From Thelonectria olida (Eukaryota > Ascomycota > Sordariomycetes > Hypocreales > Nectriaceae), in NCBI GenBank assembly GCA_020736575.1, contig JAGPYM010000094.1:1-64000 (forward strand): DNA of 64,000 nt. The letters run 5' to 3'. Made by a program: the position numbers and the translations under genes. The notes under the pieces are model-generated. The model had not been told where the DNA came from. It saw nothing but the letters and a program-made list of their open reading frames with translations, and did not search any database. Position 1 is the stretch's first letter, and every line of letters begins with the position of its first letter. Shown here one piece after another: positions 53,502 through 62,135 of the stretch.

Positions 53502-54150
53502 AGACAGAAATATGTTCATGGTGCATTGGAGATAACTGGCCTTTGAATGATCGTGGAGGTTGGTAACCAATAGATAATGCATTTCATACTCTCAAAGACT
53601 GTGCTCCATTCGATCGAATGTGACTGACAGTAAAGTAGGAGACTAACTCTAGGTGCTGTACACTAATCTTTCCAAGGCTCCCAGTGGGGCTCAATGCCGC
53701 GACCCAAGGGAGACGGCTGAAGAGGATTTCCTCCAGGAGGATATAGTAGAAAGCAGGGGACTATCATGCCCTTCGATAGACTTGTGGGCCCTCAGCGGAC
53801 TTTGGGAACCAGACTAATTATTAGACAGTCTCTGCCAGGGTCCTTATGAAGCATTTCCTGTCCGAGATACTCAATACGGTTTAGTGGGCTACATGTAAGA
53901 ATGCCGCGTTTCCGATCTCGCCAGTGCCTGATACAGCCTGCGGCTCAGACCCACTAGCCCTTGAGAGCATGGCCATCATTCAGTTCGTAACTTCAGTATT
54001 TGGTAAGCCACTGCTACCCACCTCGGTTCTAAACTGGACTCACTGGGTCGATCGTAAGCGCCTAAACTTCGTCAGCCGAGAAGGTAACCTCTGAAGCTGA
54101 AGCCGAAGCCGAAGTGGGAGACTAGTGCCGGGCATTTCATGCATCTTCGT
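53502..54150. other. Intergenic, no supported gene
   Basis: Spacer of normal composition with no long frame. It ends in GAAGCCGAAGCCGAAG hexamer-like sequence near 54100 just before the dispersed repeat copy C. Confidence 0.5.
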
Positions 54151-54232
54151 GCTCGGGCTCGGGCTCGGGTTCGGGATCCAAAGGTACTCAGACACTTCAA
54201 CATCGGGCTGTCGTAACTTTAGTGTTTAGTTA
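54151..54232 (+). repeat. Dispersed repeat with (GGGCTC)n head, copy C
   Basis: GTGCTCGGGCTCGGGCTCGG array followed by AAGGTACTCAGACACTTCAA and CATCGGGCTGTCGTAACTTT, matching copies A and B. Its right end runs directly into a fragment of the Zn2Cys6 regulator. Confidence 0.7.
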
Positions 54233-54345
54233 GTAAGACCATGGACCTGGCTGCTTCAATGTGTGTTGTGTGTGCCTCGGGAGGAATGAAGTGTTGGGCA
54301 TTCTCCTCATCATGGGTAAACAAGGGGGGAATCCGACGGCAGACG
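54222..54345 (-). pseudogene. Fragment of a Zn2Cys6 regulator paralogue
   Basis: About 120 bp closely matching 38460-38590 inside the intact regulator gene: shared blocks include GACCTGGCTGCTTC, GGGAGGAATGAAGT, GCATTCTCCTCAT and GGTAAACAAGGGGG. Orientation relative to the adjacent hexamer repeat is the same at both loci. The rest of the gene is missing. The differences are scattered substitutions, so this is a diverged duplicate rather than a recent copy. Confidence 0.75.
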
Positions 54346-54735
54346 GCGGAGAAATGTATGAGCCACCTCCGAGTGGGTGACGGATGCGGGTTGAGGCTAG
54401 CCAGTGGCGCGTACCCTTCTCACGTCCTCGACTCACCAGGTGGGCCAATTCACATGTACCAACTCGATCTTGCGTTGGTTCATGCTGTCAATTCCGTGCT
54501 GGCTCTGCCAGCCCTAGGGTGACATATAATAGAGAGCAAGATGCTAGGAACGAGGAATTCTAAACCACATGGAGAGCGTATATGTATGTCGATCTCGGCC
54601 TTTTTGATATAAACAGATATGCCATACTGCCGCCATCATACTGGAAGCCGTCGACAATCAAGATGTAGTAGCCAACCATGATGTAAATCTTAACTAGCCT
54701 ATGAATTGATGTGCAGGTCTAAATACCTCCTATAC

Positions 54736-55712
54736 CTACTTGACTGCCTTGCTTGGGTCTGTCCATAGTCTTCCCTTGACGCCACCTTTGGCTAAAGCAT
54801 CAATGCTGGCGGGTATGTCAGCGAATGATACCTCCACAAGTGATGGATTACAGATCCCTCCTTTAGGAGCTTCAACACTTCGGCCAAGTCATCAGCACTT
54901 GCCCCCAGAGACCCGACTAATGTCACCGTACGCATGACCAATACCTCGGTTGGGACCGTTAAAATTTGGGCAGATAAACCAACGATCACCACTTTGCCTC
55001 CCTCCTTCACCGCGCTCAAAGCCGCTTGCATGGTGGAACCAGTGCCAGCAAAGTCAACAATTACATCGAAGGACACATTCTTGGCATCGTCTAGGCTCTT
55101 GAAGCATCCGTGCGCGCCCAATCGTTGCGCCTCCTCGAACTTATCCTTCAAGATGTCAATTCCATATACTATAGCCCCTCTGAGAGTTCCGAATGCGAGA
55201 CCCGACATTCCTAGGCCGCCGAGTCCGATTACGCCAACAGTTATGCCAGGCTTCGCCCCTGCCTCGACCGCAACGGCATGATAGGACGACGCCAGCGCGT
55301 CCGTAGCCACGGCCGCCTGGGCGAAGGAGACGCAGTCCGGAATCCGCACTAGCCGACATACAGGCGCCACAGCGTACTGCGCGTAGCCGCCGTCGAAACC
55401 TAGTCCGATGCTGAGAGTCCAGTCACGTTCTTCAACTGGATGGCAGATCTGAGATACGGCAACTCTATCTCCAGGACAGAACTGGGTGATGCCATGTCCG
55501 ACCTTGGTGATGATGCCGGCAACTTCGTGGCCGAGAGTGATGGGCTTCTTGGTTAGCCATGCGTCACTCGTGCCAGATACTATGTGGCAATCCGAATGAC
55601 AAATGCCCACAGCCTTGACCTCAAGCTGAACATATTCAGGACCGGGCTCAGGGTCGGAAATGTCCCGGAGTTGCAAGCCCGCTGCAGAATTATCGTACTG
55701 GAATGCCATCAT
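54736..55712 (-). pseudogene. Zinc-type alcohol dehydrogenase, 3' frameshift
   Basis: Medium-chain dehydrogenase read from ATG at 55712. It has the catalytic-zinc motifs AVGICHSDCHI and LGHEVAG, the Rossmann motif GVIGLGGLGMSG and the usual substrate-domain order. The structural-zinc cysteine cluster is absent, as in some fungal members (ICHPVEERDW...GFDGGYAQYA). Close to the end, near 54849, one base appears lost. The open frame goes on to 54792 with unrelated residues (VIHHLWRYHS), while the -strand alternative frame carries the expected ending SLVEVSFADIPASIDALAKG to a TAG at 54736. The gene is thus either a recent pseudogene with a changed last 20-odd residues or contains a sequencing error. 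Substrate is not predictable; NAD(P)-linked alcohol/aldehyde interconversion is the family reaction. Confidence 0.78.
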
Positions 55713-55995
55713 CTTTTGGCGTCGAGTAAGAGTTGAGCTCTCGCCGTCTTAGATGAGAAAATCGGGTGAATAAACAAAGAGGGAATTGAGGCTTGATGGT
55801 TCCGCAACTAATATTGAGGTAAACCCTGATGCATCTCATGGTAAGGTGATAGAAGATGGCTTGGTTGAGTACTTATAAGGGCTGCAGAGCCAGATTATAT
55901 AGGGAACACGCCCTCCCCCTAAGGTTTAGCTAGCCGGAATTCGGGTACAGACTTCGGTCATTTAGATGTCCGTTATAGGGTCAGTACTCCAGCTG

Positions 55996-56190
55996 AGTGT
56001 GTGGATGCGATCCTACAGTTTGAATTACCTCCTTGTCTGTGGACCTTACATCTCAACATTTTTTAAGCACGGCATCTTTACCCGGTAGGAAGAACCTCAA
56101 TACGAGAGATTTCGGTTTGTAGGATTGAGTGAGGGGCTCATACTAGCAAGTTTTTACCCAATAGGAAGAACCACAATACGAGAGACTATC
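55996..56190 (-). repeat. Composite repeat, locus 2 (foldback arm plus ~76-bp units)
   Basis: Read on the minus strand this repeats locus 1. Two units with the CGTATTG motif (reverse motifs at 56098 and 56174, spaced 76 bp) are followed by AAATGTTGAGATGTAAGG and CCACAGACAAGGAGG, one arm of the foldback at 45384. It lies about 280 bp upstream of the alcohol dehydrogenase start. Confidence 0.65.
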
Positions 56191-56772
56191 GAGGGCGGGA
56201 TGCCGAGGGTGAAATTTTTAACGTCGCGCAGGGCGGAATTTTCAAGCGCCGCCCTCACGGGGAAGCCTATCGAGCCTCTTTTCAGCGTCTATTTAGGTCA
56301 CTAGTGTGTATTCGGCTCAGGTCGGCGCCGCGTGACTTATTCGGAGTCCGTCGCCTGCGGCGATGTCATTATGGATGCCATGCAGGCCGTCCTCTTCAGC
56401 CACGCCGGCTCGTATTTCCGCATGATACAGTCCTATCAACTCTACCAGGGGAACCCCTATAAACAAGACGGGGAATTCTCGAGACAAGGTGCTGTTGGTA
56501 TCCCGGCTCGGATTTGGAAACACCCAAACGCGCTCTCCCCCCCTTAATACTCGCCCACCAGTCAGATGCGATCATAGATATGCCGCAGCTGGGCATGTTA
56601 GAACATCCATGTACTGGAGGTAATTGGGATGAGGGTCGGCCCTTATTTATCATGAGTAAGTTAGTCAAGTATAAAAGATTTCCCCGGAAGTGATTACTCG
56701 TCAACCCCATCTACGAATGTCAATTACGCTAGAAGGTTTTGTTCGAATTTCCCCCAAATAAACACTTCCATC
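56191..56772. other. Spacer, no supported gene
   Basis: GC-richer stretch with a 71-codon plus frame (56332-56547) that I do not recognise. The last 60 bp form the upstream region of the small secreted protein gene, with a CT-rich and AAATAAACAC leader before its ATG. Confidence 0.4.
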
Positions 56773-57249
56773 ATGCACAAGAGCTTTATTCCTCTCGCAT
56801 TACTAGGGGCACTCACTAAAGCTGGTCTCCCTACATATCAGGAGAGGGCTGCAGTATCAACTATATCATGTGCAGTCCTCGCAGCAGCGCCGCCTCCTGA
56901 GGCAGGCCAGACTGGCAGCCCTACGGACACCCAGACCTACGGCATCCAGGACAGTTCCGTTGTCTCCCTTTACGACGGAGCGGAGTACAATGGCCAGCTC
57001 CCTTTCAACGACTTTCCAAAGGACATCGAACGACTGCCGAAGCTATCAACAACAACCTCCCCGACAGATAGCGCTTGTCTGTCAACTGCGACTGCGACAA
57101 CGTGTCACTATGTGGGCGTGGGTCACGGCTCTGTATGTGTTGAGAATCCAACGTGCTTGAGCTGGGTACCGATAAACTCTCCTCCACCGGACATGGGCTT
57201 CATAGCCAATGAAGATGAAGGCACACCCGAGGACCCAAGAGAGCTATAG
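56773..57249 (+). CDS. Small secreted cysteine-containing protein
   Basis: 158 residues starting at ATG 56773. The N-terminus MHKSFIPLALLGALTKAG looks like a signal peptide with cleavage likely near residue 18-25. The mature part is rich in Ser, Thr and Pro and carries six cysteines, four of them in ACLSTATATTCHYVGVGHGS and VCVENPTC. I do not recognise a family. It could be an effector-like or cell-wall protein, or the first exon of a longer secreted enzyme, because an open frame without an ATG continues at 57260-57493 and a CTATAG acceptor-like site overlaps the stop. A frame joining the two without a stop was not found. Confidence 0.5.
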   Translation: MHKSFIPLALLGALTKAGLPTYQERAAVSTISCAVLAAAPPPEAGQTGSPTDTQTYGIQDSSVVSLYDGAEYNGQLPFNDFPKDIERLPKLSTTTSPTDSACLSTATATTCHYVGVGHGSVCVENPTCLSWVPINSPPPDMGFIANEDEGTPEDPREL

Positions 57250-57259
57250 GGTAGACGGG

Positions 57260-57493
57260 TAGCCTGTTGCCTTCAAGGCATGTGTAGTCGTCTCGTATGC
57301 AACTCGACTCAAGCAAGAGCTTCTCAAGGTGGATAAAGACCTCATCACGGAACAAGGTGTCATTCACGACGCTATCGCACGATGGATGGCTTCGAGCGCC
57401 CGTATTATCACCAATCTCCACACTCCGACCACCGTCATTGAAGCCCTTGCAGAATTATGTCAGTTGCTTGTTGACAGAGGTAATATGAAGTAA
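57260..57493 (+). other. Open coding-like stretch downstream of the secreted protein
   Basis: A frame of about 75 codons reads PVAFKACVVVSYATRLKQEL and on to a TAA after NMK, with amphipathic helical pattern (LITEQGVIHDAIARWMA). There is a TAG just before it. It may be a 3' exon of the secreted gene or a separate decayed gene. No family recognised. Confidence 0.3.
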
Positions 57494-59191
57494 GGGAGGG
57501 GGAAATACGCGTAACGAGTTAGAATGGGCAGAAGGCTTTGAAGAATTGGCCGAGAATCTACGTCACGTTATGAGCCATGGTTAAACGGAGTTTAATTTAC
57601 ACACCTGTCGTCATATTTCACTCATGAACGCGCTCCAGAAATGCATAAATTCTCATTCCATCAGTCGAATTGAACAAGTTGAGTTTCAGGCTGCGACATC
57701 CCTTGGCTAATCTAATAAACAGCCATGACGTGGCAGATAACTATGGATTAAGGCCTGCCTCTCCCCCATGTTGAGGCCTGGTGTGGCCTGAGCAACGTCC
57801 CAGCGAAGCGGTCGAATTCTGACGTTGTCGCCTCACTTTGGCGAAAGTGCAGTATCACACAGCTTTAACTAGTTCATTGATGCACTTTCAAGGGCAATGC
57901 CGTAATGTGCCAAGCCACGCCGAACAAAATTACCGCGACATGGCTATCATTTCGGAATTACCCGGTGGGTTGAGTTGGTTCAAGGGTACCTCTCCTGTGG
58001 AGAGCTGGGGGCCTTAACCTGTGAAAAAGGCAGTCTGACTCGGCGGGTTAATCCGATGGGGAAGTGAACAGCGTCTGGAACTGCCGGGTCTGCATAGCAG
58101 ACCGTCGTTGCTATCGGCGAAATGTGAGAATATAAAATATAAAACGCAGAACGTGTGTGCTAGCGTTAACAAAAACATTTATTTAGCATATTGCCTTTTA
58201 CAGCAGTTGGAGCTATTTTCTAGTATTTTGAGGAAGTGAATACAGGCATATCTACTATGTACTGCCAGCGTCTTGCGCTTAGCATGATCGTACATATATG
58301 CCTGGGGAATGCGCCATGGGCAATCTCGTTCGGACGTGCAGTATAGGACGTAGTTAATCTTAGGTTATGTCGCCTGGTCGCGGACTGAGTCTTTGAAAGC
58401 CTCTTGGTTGTCTGTCTACTAAGGTGATGAGGGTCAGCATTTTATACCCATATCTGTGGTCTTCTTACTAGGGCTACTATTGTCAGCACATTCCTTAGAT
58501 CTCAGTCTAAGGGATTATTGTTGTCTAAAGCATTAAAACATTCCATGGCAGTTAGATCCTGATCCTGTGACATCGTTGATTGAGTGAACTGGCAACCCTC
58601 CTCAGCGTCAAGCCCCTGGACGAGGGCCTTTGTGTATTGAAAAGGATCACGTAGTCATTGGAGAACCGACCGTTATCCGGTATGTAGGGCGATGGTGCCA
58701 AATGGCTGTGGATGGTCTTCGAGGCAGAAGCTGAAAACTACGTGTAAGGGTATTTGCAGACATACAGAACACTAAAGTGACATCTCCTCTTCGGTGTATT
58801 GCCGTGTAATTATCTCGTTAAGGTGAATATTCAAGATCAGTTCTATCTCGACTGTGTGAGATGGTCCTTGTGCAATGAAAAATCGGCCCGCAAAGGATAA
58901 TAAATGACAGCAGATCGTTCGAGTTGCCCGGTAGTGCCTGAAGTGGCAATGTAGCGAGAGGAAGCATACTCCCGAAAATGACACGACGAACCTTTATTTC
59001 ATCAATTAGAAAGTTTACAGATGCTCTCATAAGTCCACTTCAATAAAACAACAGAAGGCATGAATGGCAATTATCGAGATGTTACGAGTTCAGAGTATCG
59101 TTAACGAAAGAGGTCGTTACGAAGCCTAGGGAAGACTCCTATTGTACTCCCGCATCATTATACAAGGCGAGTCTAGCCCCATTGAACTAAT
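57494..59191. other. Long intergenic region, nothing recognised
   Basis: About 1.7 kb of normal-composition sequence with only short frames on both strands. I see no tRNA, no repeat shared with other loci and no protein family. Decayed genes cannot be excluded. Confidence 0.5.
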
Positions 59192-60515
59192 CTATGTCTT
59201 TGAGTCCGATCCAACTTCACTCCATCCAAATTCTTGAATTGCCCAGCCCATTATGGGCCACCAATCTTTGGGCAAAAACGCCATAATAGCGGTGAACTCC
59301 CGCTCCGGCGCTCCGTCCACCCACCAGAGGGGACGAGCAATCTTCAGCAGCATGAAAAAATAGCCAGTGATGGCTAAAGTCCTCGGATCCTTAGCTTCTA
59401 GCAAATTGATAAATCTCGACGGGACGGCAGCCGGGAATCCAAGGAGATTTTCATACAGCGGACTGCAATAAATATGGCAAAGATTAGCCACGGCAAGATG
59501 ATACGCGGACATAGTTTCATAATCGAGCAGAACGTCGGGGTCGAGGTCATCAAGCAAGAAATTAAACTTGTCGCGGTTTATTTCTTTTGATATGAGTTGC
59601 CGCGTTGTTAACAGCCCTTCGAGCCTGTGGCCAATATTCCCAGTGTCCTGGACCCATGACCATGCCGCGAGGAAGAAAGGGCGGGCAGATTGGAATGGGC
59701 GGAACCAGTGCAGAGGTAGCTGATGCTCAGCCTTGCCGCTCAGGTATATTTGGTTCACACTCCCGTGAAACAGGATGATAGCGCAGGCCGCGATAATAGG
59801 TGCCGCATTGCTCTCGTTGATGCCGCTGTGCAATCGTTCTGCATGGGAGCGTATAGCTCGCGCCATATACTTATGCGAGGCCTCGCGAACGCCCCGGTCA
59901 AATTCATCGAAGCGTCGAATATGGAAGGCTGAGAAGCCAAGAACGGCATCCATGACACTGGGTGTTCTCGCTGCCACCTCGACGATCCAAGTGGACCAGA
60001 CTGTTTGGGCTGGTGACAACTGAGTGGCCATTTTGTGAAAGTGATGGAGGAGGCGGAGGTCGAGGAGACGATCTGCGGGCGTTGCAACCGTGGTAGGCGC
60101 AAAGTTGTAGGAGGTATAGGAGTTGTGGGAGGTAATGGACGCACAGCGTCGAAGTGGGGGGATTCTCACGCGCTCCCCGGGATGGTTATTGGAAGGACAG
60201 ACTTTCTCGAAGTACTCGCATGAGATACCATGTCTGTTGCAATTCCCACACGCCGGTCGGCTCTCGTCGCACTAATGCCAGTCTGAATCAGTATGTTGCT
60301 CAATGAACTTGCTCTACACTCGCCAAGGAGGCCAGTCAGCCAGCAGGACGGAGTCGACGGACCTTCACACGCTTCGTCTTACAACGTCTGCATCCTCTTC
60401 GGGACTTGCGATGCGGCCGCCGCGATCGGCCAGCATTATCATCGCTAACTGGCACGGCATCGGACACGGCAGTCTCGGGAATGCATGCCGCGACTGAGGA
60501 TTGGCCTGGAGCCAT
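59192..60515 (-). CDS. Zn(II)2Cys6 transcription factor (Fungal_trans_2 type)
   Basis: Two exons by eye: 60363-60515 and 59192-60271, with a 91-bp intron (GTCCGT donor, CATTAG acceptor) that splits the zinc cluster after RRCKTKRVK. Joined product about 410 residues, from the ATG at 60515 (MAPGQSSV). Cluster: GCRRCKTKRVK then CDESRPACGNCNRHGISCEY, spacing C-x2-C-x6-C-x5-C-x2-C-x6-C. Downstream is the helical fungal-specific domain: LRLLHHFHKMATQLSP, SVMDAVLGFSAFHI, AACAIILFHGSVNQ and a C-terminal LKIARPLWWVDG. This type includes regulators near sterol and secondary-metabolism genes (the UPC2-related group has similar layout); no target is assigned. It is divergently placed from the aldo/keto reductase remnant. 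The frame is intact. Confidence 0.83.
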
Positions 60516-60814
60516 GGATGCGACGAACAAGGGAGGTGAGAGTCTTGGCGCACGATGAAGCCATCAGTGATAAGCATGTTCTCTTCCATTGCGGTCTTAT
60601 TTAGGCGTCCTCGGCATTATGGGGGTGGGCGGAGCTGACGTATCGCAAGTGGCTTGGCTATGTGAGGCTTAGCTTGGCGCGGGCTTAGCCTGGCCTTGAG
60701 CCAACTCCTTGTCCAATTAAATCGTTTTATATATGGGATTGTGCCTTAAATATTGCTACTTGGGAGGCCTAAAAAAAATATGTGCACTGGCCGCATTTTT
60801 AGACCCCCCCCAGA
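60516..60814. promoter_or_regulatory. Divergent intergenic region
   Basis: About 300 bp between a minus-strand regulator and a plus-strand reductase remnant. It is expected to contain both promoters. It has repeated GGCTTAGC/GGCTTAGCC stretches near 60665-60690 and an ATTAAATCG/TATATATGG AT-rich core near 60717. No specific site is claimed. Confidence 0.3.
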
Positions 60815-61621
60815 AGGCAGGAAACAAATCAAGAGCAGTGGCGTGCCTTGAGAGGAGATCTTTCTCGGCACAAAGCTGTGGTGTAATAATTTTCACCTGG
60901 ACGATGCTGAAAAGGCCCTGGACGAATCCCCCAAGGACCTCGATACGCCATACGTTGACCTCCTCATGATGCATTATCCCTGTACCTTTGCTAGGGGCGA
61001 GGATCGATTTCTGAGAGACGCCGACGGAAAATGATTTTGAGAAAGACGGATTTTGTTGACACTTGGAAGGCCATGGAGCAGCCGGTCAAGACTGGCAAAG
61101 TCAAGGCCATTGGCGTCTCAAACTTCAGCAAGGGGGAACTAGAAACCCTGATCAGGGAGTGTTCTGTGGTATGTTTGGAGAAGCTCAGAGGACGAAAGAT
61201 ACTCACTAACTTGCAGGTTCCCGCTGTTCACCAAATGGAAGTTCATCCATACTTGCAACAGAAAACCTTCAACGACTGGCTACGCTCGCAAGGAATTCAC
61301 GTGGTTCAGTTTAGCCCTCTGGGTAATATGAACGACTTCTATCGCTCTACGGGATGGAGCAAGGAAGTCTCGTGTACGAAGCGAGTGATTGATCAGCCGC
61401 TTCTCCAGGAGCTTGGCTGCAAATACGGAAAGAGTGCAGTGCAGATCGTTTTGGCCTGGGGCGTTAATAGCGGTCGTTCGGTTATCCCCAAGAGCACCAT
61501 TGATTGCCAGATTAAGGAGAACGTCGAGGCTGACTTCACGTTGGATGCGGAGGATATGAAAGCCATCGAGACGCTGGATATCAAAGCGAGATTTAACGAC
61601 CCCAGCCTCGACTACCAGTAG
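60815..61621 (+). pseudogene. Aldo/keto reductase pseudogene
   Basis: Remnant of an AKR. Recognisable blocks: KQIKSSGVP, then EEIFLGTKLW with the catalytic-type lysine, PYVDLLMMHYP, KAIGVSNFSKGELETL, VPAVHQMEVHPYLQQ, FSPLGNM, VQIVLAWGVNSGRSVIPKS. Defects: the N-terminal part with the catalytic Asp/Tyr is missing; a TGA at 60849-60851 stands where Arg (CGA) is expected before EEIF, a C>T change; and one A is lost at about 61030 so DADGK and MILRKTDFV are in different frames. A normal small intron, 61170-61217 (GTATGT...TTGCAG), remains. From 61031 the rest is open to the TAG at 61619-61621. AKRs reduce aldehydes and ketones with NADPH; this copy should not make an active enzyme. Confidence 0.8.
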
Positions 61622-62135
61622 CGCCTCTACAGTGATCTTGAAGGCATTGAGGGTACCATGGAAGGAAGGACGCACTGATCGTGGATACGTCATTTAGAAA
61701 GACTTCCAACTTGGGAAGATTGCGGTCGCAATGTACACGATCTTCATAGATTCCGAGAGTGCGCTATACGTGCCAGACCATAAGACATAAGTAAAAATAG
61801 AATACCTATCAGTACCAACTTGTTATCATGGGCTTGCTTCCGCAAGGCCCATGCCACACGTGAAAGAGGCCCCCAGACAACTGTTTCAACATCATGTCTT
61901 GGCGGATGCGCTTCTCGAGGAAAATAGCGCTTCAATAATTGTCAATCTGAATGAATGAGAGACTAGGATATAAAGTTCCTTGGCACGGGCATCAGAGCGA
62001 AGTGGACGTTGGAACGAAGAATCGAAGCGTTCCGCTATATTGCGTGCTAAACTATTCCAGTTGAAAAAAATACGTGAGACATGGAAGCGAACCTCTTCAC
62101 GCAAGAAAAGTTCAGTTGTCCACAATAAACCAACT
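61622..62135. other. Spacer between convergent remnants
   Basis: Between the AKR remnant (plus) and the transporter (minus). Short frames only; probably 3' untranslated sequence on both sides. Confidence 0.45.
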
